DNA from: Pseudoalteromonas sp. T1lg23B
GTDB lineage: Bacteria; Pseudomonadota; Gammaproteobacteria; Enterobacterales; Alteromonadaceae
NCBI RefSeq assembly: GCF_002964665.1
Contig: NZ_PQBZ01000037.1
Location: forward strand, 1 to 45,484
Length of the DNA stretch: 45,484 nucleotides
Reading direction: 5' to 3'
Part shown: positions 9,560 to 18,686 of the stretch, piece by piece
Layout: each line of letters opens with the position of its first letter
How positions within the stretch are numbered: the first letter of the stretch is position 1
Notes under the pieces: model-generated
Databases searched by the model: none
The model's input: the letters and a program-made list of their open reading frames with translations, nothing else
What the model was told of the DNA's origin: nothing
Position numbers and translations under genes: made by a program

Positions 9560-10004
9560 CCAGCAAAGAATGCGTATTGATAGTTCAATTTTTAATTAAT
9601 TTAGCAAACACAGCCATTGCAGCAGGTACAGTTTTACTAGGTGGGGGCGTCAGTTAGCGATTTCAACCTACAACTCCCTTTAAACTTCATTAGGTTAAAA
9701 AACAACCTACCCTTAATCGTCTAGCGATCTTTCCATAAATGGAGGCTTTTTCTTTATATGTCCTAGGATGTCGCAGACCGTCTCTAGCCAGTAGCTATTT
9801 TCTAGTCGTTGAAATAACAGACAAACAGCATTACACCGTTTACGGTCCATCTTTTGGCCATATCATGCCCTGCGAATATGACCCTACAATGACGAACGAG
9901 CCACTCCTTCAACATTTGTTAGTCTAATACCTTTGCTGCGGACTTTTCTTTTTCTCTTCTAACCACTGAAGTTAGCTATACCTTATCTCAACTTCAGCAC
10001 AGCG
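9560..10004. other. Gene-poor interval where the S10 operon would normally be
   Basis: Apart from the spc promoter at its left end, no gene with a ribosome binding site is supported. A 62-codon plus-strand frame (9739-9927) exists but has no Shine-Dalgarno and no recognisable domain. No trace of rpsQ, rpmC or rplP was found. Confidence 0.6.
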
Positions 10005-10030
10005 ATAAAAAAGGGGCTGAGCAACCCCTT
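10005..10030 (-). terminator. Intrinsic terminator after asmA
   Basis: On the minus strand an AAGGGG/CCCCTT stem with an 8-nt loop (10011-10030) is followed directly by a T-run (CCCCTTTTTTAT). It lies 22 nt after the asmA-family stop and separates that gene from the spc promoter. Confidence 0.85.
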
Positions 10031-10051
10031 CATACCAAGAAGATTACTTTT

Positions 10052-11992
10052 CTAGCCGCCAAATATTCCCTTCAGCTTGTCTTTCAACTTATCTTTCACT
10101 TTGTCCTTGGCCTTATCTTTAGCGGCACCACTGACATCAAGATTTACATCAACTTTATGAAATGGACCTTTTATACGCAGCGGTACTTTGAAGCCCGTAC
10201 TATCATCGCTACTCGCTTGACCTTCAATGGTATCGACTATGCCCGTTACCAGCCGATAGTTTACATTGGTTTGTGGCAAATCGACTTCACCTTCACCTGT
10301 AATACGAATTAACGGGCTTGCAAGGTAAAGATCGGTGTTACGCCCTACTCCATTGGTAAATATCAGGCTACCTGTTAATGAAGAAAAGTCAGTCTTTTGT
10401 TCTGGGTTAAAATCTGAGTTGAGACCATCTTTTAAAGATGAGAAGTCGCCTTTAATCATTTCTTTGGCTTGGCGCGTCATTTCAGCAATATTTGCCCCTT
10501 TCACACCTCCATCTTTCAAATCAAATGCAAATTTGCCAGTCAGCGCTGAAACAAAGTCTTTTTGGCTCTGCCCTTGTGTGGCTAACTGCCAATTCATACT
10601 GCCTTTACCTAGTACCTTATCAAAGCCAACCGCGTCGGTAAGTAAAGGCTGCGCATTGATACTATCGAGCATAAACTGAGTGTTGATTTTATATGGCACT
10701 TGACTGGCGTTAACTTTCACAGTTCCCTGCCCAGCACCTTCATAGGCATTAAATTTATCTAAACCGAGATTGGCGCTACCATTGACGAGCTTTAATGATA
10801 GCTGGTTCTCTCCCAGCTTAATCTCCCTCGCTTTGAGCCCCGTTGAGCGCACCACAATATTGGCATCCAACGCATTTAGCGCCGATAAATCGAGTTTAGT
10901 GTCATCCCATACAATTGGCGTTGCACTGGTCTGAGTGCTCTGTTCCTGTGGCTGCTCTGTTGGCTCAGGCAAATACGGATTTAAATCCAGCATTCCCAGA
11001 TCTACATTGGCTTTTACGTTTAGGCGATCGCCTAACATTATAGTGCTTTGTCCGACTATGGACAGTTCATCCAATTTAGCAGTAAGTTGCTCGAGGGTAA
11101 AAGTCTGCTCTTGCAGGTGCATGCTTCCTTTTATCTCAAAGTCGTTGAAAGCATGATCTTTGGCATTGAGGTCAATGCCTTGCCATTGTGCAATGGCTTT
11201 CACAGAATCACCTTTTAAGCTCAGTTCCCCTTGAATATCCTTACCCATTTGAGCCACTTTACCTGTGAAGCTCATGTTTACAAGCGCCGAGTTTACCGCT
11301 TGTGTGACATTAAACGCATCACCATTGATCAATTTGGCTGGCGTTGACAAAGTAGCATTTAGTTCAAACACTTGCTGTTGATAAGTAATAGCACCCGCAA
11401 TCGCTAATGTTTCATACAATGATGGTAATTGCACACTGACTTCGATATCACTTAACTGATGCTGTGCACCACTTTGGCCATCTTTGAAGGTGAATTTTCC
11501 ACCATAAATTGCAACTTCACCCAGCTTGATATCAAAATTTTCTGGTAATGACGTTGCTTTGTTAGATTTTTGCTGTAACTCTGTGCGTGTTGGGGGAGCT
11601 TGTTGTGGCAAGATCTGCCAATTTGCGACACCATTTTTATCTGTTTCCAATAGAATATCAGGCTCACGAATAACAAACTTTTCAAGCTTTGCTTCACCAC
11701 TAAAAATAGACAACCAAGGAATATAGACTTCTAACGACTGCATACTCACCATATCAGGGCGCGAACCCGTTGCAGCATTGGCAAAATGTACATCATTCAA
11801 TTCAATTTTAAGGCTCGGTATCACCGACAACTCACTTTGACCCATAATTTTAAGCTGCCGCCCAGTGTTTAGTTCAACCTGCTCAGACAATTCACTTATT
11901 ATTCTTTCTTTGGGAATAAAAAAAGGCGCAGCAAGTGCCACTACGACTATGAGCAAAATGGCGCCACCCAATATCTTCAACATGGTTTTCAT
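10052..11992 (-). CDS. AsmA family protein
   Basis: This 646-residue protein has one N-terminal membrane anchor (about 5-26, MLKILGGAILLIVVVALAAP) and a long periplasmic region. The start of that region (PKERIISELSEQVELNTGRQLKI) is the AsmA N-terminal domain, and the C-terminal AsmA_2-like part (about 440-610) contains GTGS-like GKGSMNWQL and TGEGEVDLPQTNVNYRL. The family is linked to outer-membrane biogenesis and belongs to the bridge-like lipid-transport proteins. The C-terminus is an unusual lysine/aspartate repeat (DKAKDKVKDKLKDKLKGIF). AAGGAATGTT precedes the ATG. It has its own terminator. Confidence 0.88.
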   Translation of the reverse strand: MKTMLKILGGAILLIVVVALAAPFFIPKERIISELSEQVELNTGRQLKIMGQSELSVIPSLKIELNDVHFANAATGSRPDMVSMQSLEVYIPWLSIFSGEAKLEKFVIREPDILLETDKNGVANWQILPQQAPPTRTELQQKSNKATSLPENFDIKLGEVAIYGGKFTFKDGQSGAQHQLSDIEVSVQLPSLYETLAIAGAITYQQQVFELNATLSTPAKLINGDAFNVTQAVNSALVNMSFTGKVAQMGKDIQGELSLKGDSVKAIAQWQGIDLNAKDHAFNDFEIKGSMHLQEQTFTLEQLTAKLDELSIVGQSTIMLGDRLNVKANVDLGMLDLNPYLPEPTEQPQEQSTQTSATPIVWDDTKLDLSALNALDANIVVRSTGLKAREIKLGENQLSLKLVNGSANLGLDKFNAYEGAGQGTVKVNASQVPYKINTQFMLDSINAQPLLTDAVGFDKVLGKGSMNWQLATQGQSQKDFVSALTGKFAFDLKDGGVKGANIAEMTRQAKEMIKGDFSSLKDGLNSDFNPEQKTDFSSLTGSLIFTNGVGRNTDLYLASPLIRITGEGEVDLPQTNVNYRLVTGIVDTIEGQASSDDSTGFKVPLRIKGPFHKVDVNLDVSGAAKDKAKDKVKDKLKDKLKGIFGG

Positions 11993-12143
11993 AACATTCC
12001 TTAATTAGACTTAGCTCAGGTTAGTACTACTATAGTAGCGCTGCTAAACCTTAAATTCATGCATATTTATGATGATAGTGAGAAAAATCCCCTCTGCCTT
12101 GTGAGATTGGCTGCTATTAATTCAGTAAATGTTACCGCTTCGA

Positions 12144-12199
12144 TTGTAACTTCAAGATTCTTAGGTATGATCGCCCGCCCTTGTCAGTTTTAACTGACA
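12144..12199 (+). promoter_or_regulatory. Promoter with perfect palindrome at the transcript start
   Basis: A -35 TTGTAA (12144-12149), 16-nt spacer and -10 TATGAT (12166-12171) are followed by a GC-rich stretch. Then comes a perfect inverted repeat TGTCAGTT-TT-AACTGACA (12182-12199), just downstream of the expected start. The dyad could be an operator or a 5' stabilising hairpin for the gene at 12255. Confidence 0.5.
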
Positions 12200-12254
12200 G
12201 CGGCTAAACTTTTACGATGAATTTTTAAGCTAATGTGTGGAGACTCAAACCAGC

Positions 12255-13421
12255 ATGAAGAAGTTGCTCATTTCCCCGTCAAGAATGGCTCTAGGTGAAC
12301 AAGAAAGTCAGATTTACCAAAATATTTTGAAGCAAGCGACGGAGATCAGTTTGAACCTGATGGCGGTGAAAGTAGACAACCATCCAGAGGACTTTCTACT
12401 GTGGTGTTATGAATTATTAGATATTGCGAAAAACCGCATAAACTTCGAACTACTGGATGACCATCAACTTCCTACCGTAAAAAAGCTGCAAGACTTGCTG
12501 AGCAACGCCATTAGCTTTTTGCAACTAAAGACACTACGCATTACACCTTGGCCTGTGCTCATCTCATTCATCGAGCAACATAAAGAAACACTCGCACTAG
12601 ATGAGCAAATGAAGTTAATTCGCTATTTGGCTGATAAACGTGCAACGCCACTGAAGGAAATGATCGTCGAAGACCGACTTGCTTTTAGTGGTAAGCATGC
12701 AGCTTCGCTGGATCCCGGAATCTATAACTTTGATGTGGAATGGTTTAGCTCCACAAAAACGGCAAAAGGCTTTCATCAACTCTTAGCTGATTTACCAGGG
12801 GCATTCGATGAAGCACTCTCACATATTCCCATTGAGGGAACAGTGAATGAAGAAGACTATCAGCGCTTTATGGTCGCTTATTTCATGGCCTTTAATGACA
12901 GTGAAGAGAAACCAACTCTCGCGCCTGCCACACGTTTACTCGCCATGCGCCGACCAGATGTATTCACACCAGTTACCAGTTCGAGATTAGACTCCCTCTG
13001 TTCGGCGTTGGGTATCACGAAACTCAACAATCGTGATTTTGAACGATATTGGCAGGATATCGTGTTAGCCTTACACGCTATGCCATGGTTCAGCAAGCCA
13101 AGTGCTGCAAATGAATTTGAGCATGAACTAGTAAGTATCAAAGCGCTGCTACCGTGTTGGTTTTATTACGCCGATAAAGAGACCGCCGAAAACTCAAATT
13201 ACCTTAAGTTACTTAATAAACCTGTACGCGCCACAAGCGCAACTGGAAAAAAAGTGGCACGCCGTGGTAAGGAGTCGGCACAAGTGTTGGTTGATAGAGC
13301 ACTGAGCGATGATTCTATTCCTGAACATATTCGCGCCAAGCGCGACTCTATCGTTGCTGAAGTAGAGAAAGGTCGTAGTGTGGATGAAACTATTTCATTA
13401 ATGCGCACCATTTTTGGGTAA
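12255..13421 (+). CDS. Conserved-looking protein of unknown function
   Basis: This soluble protein of about 388 residues has no signal peptide or membrane segment. I do not recognise the family. It is helix-rich, with a run of leucine-rich amphipathic helices (about 25-110), a proline-rich hinge (TPWPVLISFIEQ) and a basic stretch near 325-345 (TGKKVARRGKESAQ). The conserved-looking C-terminal segment is IRAKRDSIVAEVEKGRSVDETISLMRTIFG. The start is uncertain. GTG at 12237 is in frame but lacks a Shine-Dalgarno; ATG at 12255 has GGAG 12 nt upstream, slightly far. It is monocistronic between its own promoter and a hairpin at 13439. Confidence 0.7.
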   Translation: MKKLLISPSRMALGEQESQIYQNILKQATEISLNLMAVKVDNHPEDFLLWCYELLDIAKNRINFELLDDHQLPTVKKLQDLLSNAISFLQLKTLRITPWPVLISFIEQHKETLALDEQMKLIRYLADKRATPLKEMIVEDRLAFSGKHAASLDPGIYNFDVEWFSSTKTAKGFHQLLADLPGAFDEALSHIPIEGTVNEEDYQRFMVAYFMAFNDSEEKPTLAPATRLLAMRRPDVFTPVTSSRLDSLCSALGITKLNNRDFERYWQDIVLALHAMPWFSKPSAANEFEHELVSIKALLPCWFYYADKETAENSNYLKLLNKPVRATSATGKKVARRGKESAQVLVDRALSDDSIPEHIRAKRDSIVAEVEKGRSVDETISLMRTIFG

Positions 13422-13438
13422 CATTTATTATCTTCATC

Positions 13439-13469
13439 TTGCACATGTACTTGCTAGGTACATGTGCAA
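13439..13469 (+). terminator. Perfect 12-bp hairpin after the unknown gene
   Basis: TTGCACATGTAC pairs perfectly with GTACATGTGCAA around a 7-nt loop, 17 nt after the stop. It is followed by ATTTCATTTTC rather than a clean T-run, so it is either a weak intrinsic terminator or an RNA-stabilising hairpin. Confidence 0.55.
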
Positions 13470-13649
13470 ATTTCATTTTCAGCGCACCATGTCAGTGCAC
13501 ATTTTAAACACCGCTGCTCAAAACCCACCTTACCAGAGCAAAATAAGCATATAAATTTCAAAGCCATACAGTAAATGTTCAATTTTTCAAAAAATTGGCG
13601 TAAGCGTTGCTAATATTAATAATATCTCACAGCGCTTTAAGGAAACATA

Positions 13650-14318
13650 ATGAACAAAACAGCTCCTTTATTAGCTTTAGCTTTTCTATCTATTAGCTCT
13701 TTCAACTCACAGGCCGCAGTAACGGCTAACGTAGCCGCCAGCTCTAATTATTATTGGCGAGGTGTCACACAAACCGATGACGGAGCCGCGGTATCGGGAG
13801 GACTCGACTACAGCAACGAAAGTGGCTTTTATGCCGGTACTTGGATGTCTAACGTAGACTTCGGCGATCAGACCAGTTACGAGCTGGATATTTACGGAGG
13901 CTTTAGTGGCGAGACTCAAGGCTTAGGTTACGATGTCGGTTATCTATATTACGCTTACCCTGATGCAGAGGGTGATAGTGACTTTGGTGAAATTTATGGC
14001 TCTTTGAGCTGGCAGTGGTTGAGCGTAAAAGCAAGCTACATGACTCATGCTCAAGACGATGCAAGTTCAGAAGAAGATATGCTGTATCTAGAGCTCAACG
14101 CCAGTTTTAACGTCTTTACCGATACCGAGTTGGCAATCCATATCGCCCGCTCGAGTGGTGACACCATTATGGAGTGGACTGGCGAAGATGACAGCTACAT
14201 GGATTATGGTGTGAGCCTGAGCAAAGCTGGCTTCACGCTAGGTTTGGTCAAGACAGACTTAGATTCACAAGACGGCGTCAAAGCTTATATCCAATACAGC
14301 GTCGACTTCGATTTGTAA
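13650..14318 (+). CDS. TorF/TIGR02001-type putative outer-membrane porin
   Basis: This 222-residue protein has a signal peptide (MNKTAPLLALAFLSISSFNSQA, cleaved before AVTAN). The mature start contains SSNYYWRGVTQTDDGAAVSGGLDY, the recurring hallmark of the TIGR02001/TorF porin family. The rest is aromatic beta strands (GFYAGTWMSNVDFG, YELDIYGGF), and it ends with the barrel-like IQYSVDFDL. The substrate is unknown. AAGGAAACATA precedes the ATG. It is a single gene with a strong terminator. Confidence 0.88.
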   Translation: MNKTAPLLALAFLSISSFNSQAAVTANVAASSNYYWRGVTQTDDGAAVSGGLDYSNESGFYAGTWMSNVDFGDQTSYELDIYGGFSGETQGLGYDVGYLYYAYPDAEGDSDFGEIYGSLSWQWLSVKASYMTHAQDDASSEEDMLYLELNASFNVFTDTELAIHIARSSGDTIMEWTGEDDSYMDYGVSLSKAGFTLGLVKTDLDSQDGVKAYIQYSVDFDL

Positions 14319-14346
14319 CGGCTTTATAAATACTTGCTGCAAACCC

Positions 14347-14365
14347 AGGGCCGTAAGGCCCTTTT
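14347..14365 (+). terminator. Intrinsic terminator of the TorF-like gene
   Basis: AGGGCC-GTAA-GGCCCT followed by TTTTC, 28 nt after the stop codon. There is no T-run in the opposite direction, so it acts mainly on the plus strand. Confidence 0.88.
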
Positions 14366-14377
14366 CTCGTTGATTGA

Positions 14378-15277
14378 CTAAGGGACACTGTGACCTGTTG
14401 ACGCCTGCCAAATACGATACCACTGCTCTTGGTCTAAAGTCAGTTGCTGCGCAGCAATAGCACTTTTCACACGCTCAATATTACCTGTGCCTAACACCAC
14501 CGATGGCGCACTAGGTAACTTGTGCAACCACGCATAAGCGACCTGATCGAACGATGATGCCCCAATTTCAGAAGCCACCTGTGCCAATACATTTGACAGG
14601 CGTTGCGCTTTTTCATCATCCATATCAAACAATCGACCACCAGCAAGAGGCGACCAAATCATCGGATTAACGGCTAACTGCTGACACTGATCTAAGGTGC
14701 CATCATCCAGCGCTTTCATCTCATAAACCGAGCACTCAATTTGGTTCGTAAGTAAAGGAAAGTCCAAGCGCGATTGTAACAATGAAAATTGCGTTGGTGT
14801 AAAGTTAGAAACACCAAAGTGCAGCACATCCCCTTGTTGCTTAAGCGCAGTAAAAGCTTCTGCTACTTCATCAGCCAACATCAAATAATCTGGACGATGA
14901 ATAAGCAGTACATCCAACCTATCGGTATTGAAATGTTTTAAGCTTTGTTGTGCCGAGGCAATAATGTGCGCTTTACTTGAATCATAGTGGTTTGCTTTAC
15001 CTGCAAGCCCTTTTTTTGCTAAGGCAGGGCGAATACCGCATTTGGTGATGATGTTAATATCTTCACGCACATGAGGCGCCAATTTCAATGCTCTACCAAA
15101 TGCCGCTTCACACTCGTACTGACCATAGATATCGGCATGATCGGTATCTCGCACACCATGTTCAACACACTGCTGTAAAAAGCCCAAGCACTGCTGATCA
15201 CTCCACTGCCAATCCAATAACCGCCAGAAGCCCTGTACTAACGGTGCGATAACTCTGTGTTTTTGTACCTTGCTCAT
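14378..15277 (-). CDS. Aldo/keto reductase (YdhF-like)
   Basis: This 299-residue TIM-barrel NADPH-dependent oxidoreductase resembles E. coli YdhF. The catalytic tetrad can be read: Asp46 and Tyr51 in DTDHADIYG, Lys79 in IITKCG and His127 in LLIHRPD. The cofactor-end motifs [14 protein letters not shown] and [14 protein letters not shown] are present. The physiological substrate is unknown. Its ATG overlaps the purT stop (ATGA), so it is translationally coupled to purT. If the purT frameshift is real, translation reaching this start would be reduced. Confidence 0.88.
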   Translation of the reverse strand: MSKVQKHRVIAPLVQGFWRLLDWQWSDQQCLGFLQQCVEHGVRDTDHADIYGQYECEAAFGRALKLAPHVREDINIITKCGIRPALAKKGLAGKANHYDSSKAHIIASAQQSLKHFNTDRLDVLLIHRPDYLMLADEVAEAFTALKQQGDVLHFGVSNFTPTQFSLLQSRLDFPLLTNQIECSVYEMKALDDGTLDQCQQLAVNPMIWSPLAGGRLFDMDDEKAQRLSNVLAQVASEIGASSFDQVAYAWLHKLPSAPSVVLGTGNIERVKSAIAAQQLTLDQEQWYRIWQASTGHSVP

Positions 15278-16462
15278 AATGAAATAACGACCGCTTCTGA
15301 TGCCTGCATCGCTGTGCTAACTGCCTGTTCAACCGATTCAGCACGAGCCAATGTCACGCCCATGCGCCTCGTCCCAGAGACCTCTGGCTTACCGAATAGA
15401 CGTAGCTGCGTATCTGCCCTTGAAAGCACCTTAGTCAGTGCACCGTATTGAACCTGATCGGATTGCCCTGATACAAGAATAACACTCGATGCTGATGGGC
15501 CATGAAAATGGATATTTGGAATTGGTAGACCAAGAATGGCTCTTACATGTAACGCAAACTCACTGAGATCTTGAGATATCAAAGTCACCAATTCCGGTAT
15601 CATGAGGTCTTGGCGAAACCTCACTAAAGTAGACGTCATCTCCTTTAATAAACAGTTCAACGCCAAACAGGCCTCGACCTCCAAGTGCTTCTGTTACTTT
15701 GTGAGCGATTTCTTGACTGCGCGCCAAAGCCAGCTCGCTCATCTGTTGCGGCTGCCAACTTTGCTGATAGTCACCATTCTCCTGCCTATGGCCGATTGGC
15801 TCACAAAAACTGGTGCCATCAATGTGGCGAATGGTCAACAAAGTGATTTCATAATCGAAGTCCACAAAACCTTCCACGATTACTCTGCCTTGCCCTGCAC
15901 GCCCGCCTTCTTGTGCATACGACCAAGCAGACTCAATATCTTGTGATGATTTCACCACACTTTGCCCTTTCCCCGATGAACTCATGATGGGTTTAACCAC
16001 ACAAGGCATACCTATTTCTTCAACAGCGCGTTTAAAGTCTCCCAATGTGTCAACAAAACGATATGCTGACGTAGCAATATTCAGTTCTTCAGCAGCTAAG
16101 CGTCGAATTCCTTCTCGATTCATCGTCAATTGTGCGGCTTTGGCACTGGGAACAACAGTAAACCCTTCAGCTTCAAGTGCCACCAGCTTATCGGTAGCAA
16201 TCGCCTCTATTTCAGGAACGATATAATCAGGTTGCTCTTGCTTAATAACCGCTTCCAAGCGCTCACCGTCAAGCATTGAAAGCACGTAACTCCTATCTGC
16301 AACCTGCATAGCTGGCGCATGTTGATATCGGTCTAACACCACAACCTCACAACCCAAGCGCTTGAACTCAATGACGACCTCTTTGCCAAGCTCTCCGCCC
16401 CCGCACAACAATACCTTACACGCGGTTGTAGAAAACGGCGTGCCTAGTGGTTTAATTTTCAT
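15274..16462 (-). pseudogene. purT: Formate-dependent GAR transformylase 2, split by a single-base frameshift
   Basis: PurT makes formyl-GAR from GAR, formate and ATP in purine synthesis. The first frame (300 codons from 16462) starts [20 protein letters not shown] and continues through the ATP-grasp domain to [11 protein letters not shown]. It then runs into an aberrant tail and stops at 15560. The second frame continues precisely with [20 protein letters not shown] through [20 protein letters not shown] to 15274. On the coding strand GGAATTGG stands where GGAATGG is expected, so one extra T (plus-strand A at 15590-15591) explains the break. Removing it gives 395 residues, near the E. coli length of 392. 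It may be a real mutation or a sequence error. It lies 35 nt after the FAH-family gene. Confidence 0.9.
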
Positions 16463-16497
16463 TTGTTTTCCTATGGTAACTAGTCACTGAAATTTTA

Positions 16498-17160
16498 TTA
16501 CTGAATACTTACATGCGCTGTAAAAGGCTTTTTATCATTAAGTTGCAAACGCAAGCTCGCATTATTCATCAGTTTTCCTACCCCCTCTGGGGTACCAGTT
16601 AAAATAACATCTCCGGGCAATAATGTGCAAAAGCGACAGATCTCAAAGAGCAACTTTTCATATGGAAAGATCATCATCTGTGAGTGGCCAACTTGCTTTA
16701 GTTCATCGTTAAGCCAAAAGCGTACTTCATTATTTTGTAACTGCTCTATCGAGGTGACGGGAGAAAATGCAGTAATAGGACAACTTCCATCATATGCCTT
16801 AGCACGTTCCCATGGGTGCCCTAACTTTTTGAGCTTATCTTGCTCATCACGTAGCGTTAAATCCAATGCCAGCCCAATTCCCACAACGCCTTCTAACGGT
16901 GCACTGCTATGTTTATCAAGCTTCTTGCCAATCAACAACGCGATTTCAGCTTCATAGTGATGCGTTCCTAAATCAGCATCTAGCATCATCTCACCATCAA
17001 ACGCTTGGTAGGTCGTCGTGGGTTTAATAAAGATCAAAGGGACACTGGGGATCGGATTATTAAGTTCTTTCGCATGCGCAACATAGTTACGTCCCACACA
17101 CACGACTTTGCCTGCTGGCAAGTCTATCTGTTTGCCATTTACCCATTGATGCCTATACAT
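16498..17160 (-). CDS. Fumarylacetoacetate hydrolase-family protein (YcgM-like)
   Basis: This 220-residue protein covers one FAH catalytic domain. Family landmarks include VCVGRNYVAHAKELNN, PLIFIKPTTT, the metal-binding HYEAEIALLIGK and DLTLRDEQ, and the C-terminal GDVILTGTPEGVG. Relatives hydrolyse or decarboxylate acylpyruvates; E. coli YcgM is close in size (219). The ATG at 17160 has GGAGA four bases upstream and fits the family start. An in-frame ATG eight codons earlier has no better site. It is probably first in a run with purT and the aldo/keto reductase. Confidence 0.87.
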   Translation of the reverse strand: MYRHQWVNGKQIDLPAGKVVCVGRNYVAHAKELNNPIPSVPLIFIKPTTTYQAFDGEMMLDADLGTHHYEAEIALLIGKKLDKHSSAPLEGVVGIGLALDLTLRDEQDKLKKLGHPWERAKAYDGSCPITAFSPVTSIEQLQNNEVRFWLNDELKQVGHSQMMIFPYEKLLFEICRFCTLLPGDVILTGTPEGVGKLMNNASLRLQLNDKKPFTAHVSIQ

Positions 17161-17295
17161 AACTTCTCCACTTAGCCTATACAACTTGATTAAACTTCAC
17201 AGTCATATAATAAGCGAATTAATGATGAATGAAATCACGACAGACCAACAAGTTTGCAATATCGACTATCACGAATAGTTATATAACGCGCTATT

Positions 17296-17997
17296 TTATA
17301 AAGAGTTTAAGGAGTCTTCCTGCTCATTAATAGATACTTCTCCACACGCCGACGTTTTATCGTAGATATAGTGTGGATCTGAACAAAATTTTACCCAGTC
17401 ATCATCATCTAGATAGCTTAATTTCCGCATGAAGTCCCCAAGGCTCAAGGGACCATAGTCAGGCAATAAGGCATACTCTACATGGGCATCCAATGATGTT
17501 ATGCCATGTTCTACAACTGGAGAATCAAACAATGGCTGAAGATAGTTAAAACGTATTGTTTTAGCTCTGCGTGACAGGCGCAATAGCATCCCCTCACTGA
17601 AAAATTCTTGCGCCTGTTTGGCTAACTTATATTTATATCGATAAGCCGCCGTTGAACTTTCCGTGTGTTGAGAGACCAAAATAAGTGGAAATTGCCCTGC
17701 AACCATTTCCTCGTCTCTTTGGTAAGAAAGCTCGATGTAAGCACTGTCAGAAAGCGCCTCGAGCGGTTTTTTAGACACCAGATAGATTTCCCAGTCTGTC
17801 GCGTCAGAAGTAAACAACTCAGCTGTAAAGTAGACTTTTTGAATAAACTCAGGATAGCTTTTTCTTACGGAAATAGGCTGTAACTTCCAACCTATGGTCC
17901 CCGCCTCCAAAGTCGCCTCACTGACTTTACCAATCACACTGCACCCGCTGCCAACAAACAATAAACCTACCAATACCAATATATTCCTAAGTCGCAT
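17296..17997 (-). CDS. Predicted lipoprotein of unknown function, last gene of the small-peptide cluster
   Basis: This 233-residue protein has a lipoprotein signal MRLRNILVLVGLLFVGSGC, with lipobox VGSGC and the lipidated Cys at 19. No known domain was recognised. The body is mixed alpha/beta with many aromatic and acidic residues and an acidic stretch YLDDDDWVKF near 205. Its start overlaps the end of the upstream gene by 11 nt and AAGGAG lies 7 nt before the ATG, so it is cotranscribed and probably coupled. It may tether or assist whatever the cluster makes; that is inference. Confidence 0.75.
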   Translation of the reverse strand: MRLRNILVLVGLLFVGSGCSVIGKVSEATLEAGTIGWKLQPISVRKSYPEFIQKVYFTAELFTSDATDWEIYLVSKKPLEALSDSAYIELSYQRDEEMVAGQFPLILVSQHTESSTAAYRYKYKLAKQAQEFFSEGMLLRLSRRAKTIRFNYLQPLFDSPVVEHGITSLDAHVEYALLPDYGPLSLGDFMRKLSYLDDDDWVKFCSDPHYIYDKTSACGEVSINEQEDSLNSL

Positions 17998-18685
17998 TAC
18001 TCAGCTCCTTGATAAATTGCTGGGCTTTGTCACTACTGCTGATAACTGTGTCAATGATACGCCCAGTACTTGGGTCAAAAATAAACTGCTTATTCGTGTT
18101 AGTTTCAAACATTAAATTTAATGAAATACTGAATGCACTTGGCGCTACCTGTAAGTGCGCATCTTTTGAGGGTTCGTAATATATGACTTCATGTTTACTT
18201 AGCTGGTGACTGCCACAGAACTTTAAAGTACTGGCACTGTCCACATCAAGATCACTATGGTACTGATACTGATATAAACGTGATATGTAACCGGGTCCAT
18301 AATAGTTTGTGGTCAGAAACCCAAAGTTATGATCATGTAAGCATCGATAGACATTCATCTGATCATTTTGCCGCTTCTGTTCACCATCTGGGTGCCAAAA
18401 GCAAACTCTTACCTGAAAAAATGGTGAGTGATTGACATGCAATACAAATGAATCATTACCATACACAATGCCAGTTTCAACACCGAGTGCATCCTGCAAA
18501 ACGTGCTCACTTACTACCTGACTCAAAAAGTACTTATTGTTGGCCAGTAGTTGCAATTGCATCGCAAGGTGGTGCAATGTGTGTTCCGTTAAGCTTTCAA
18601 GACCTTGATAACTTGTCGTCACATTCTCAATGAACTCCTGTAACGAGATAGCATGAGTTGTAGCGAATTTAAATGTATATGTCAT
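17987..18685 (-). CDS. Unknown cupin-like protein with HDHNF motif
   Basis: This 232-residue cytoplasmic protein has no signal peptide. The centre reads CLHDHNFGFLTTNYYGPGY (115-133), with His117 and His119 placed like the HxH of a cupin metal site. A later His177 in DAHLQVAPSAFSISLNLMFE could be the second-motif ligand. A metal-dependent oxygenase or isomerase is possible, but the usual cupin glutamate is not evident and I cannot name the family. It starts 1 nt after the stop of the preceding gene, with GGAGG inside that gene, so the two are tightly coupled. It is likely a partner of that protein. Confidence 0.72.
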   Translation of the reverse strand: MTYTFKFATTHAISLQEFIENVTTSYQGLESLTEHTLHHLAMQLQLLANNKYFLSQVVSEHVLQDALGVETGIVYGNDSFVLHVNHSPFFQVRVCFWHPDGEQKRQNDQMNVYRCLHDHNFGFLTTNYYGPGYISRLYQYQYHSDLDVDSASTLKFCGSHQLSKHEVIYYEPSKDAHLQVAPSAFSISLNLMFETNTNKQFIFDPSTGRIIDTVISSSDKAQQFIKELSNAT

Positions 18686-18686
18686 G

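Noticed and set aside
9739..9927. 62-codon plus-strand frame upstream of the spc promoter
   Set aside because: No Shine-Dalgarno, no recognisable domain, and an unconvincing N-terminus; kept only as part of the gene-poor interval.
15274..16462. Programmed ribosomal frameshift in purT
   Set aside because: No slippery heptamer or downstream structure was seen and PurT is not known to use one; a one-base insertion is simpler.
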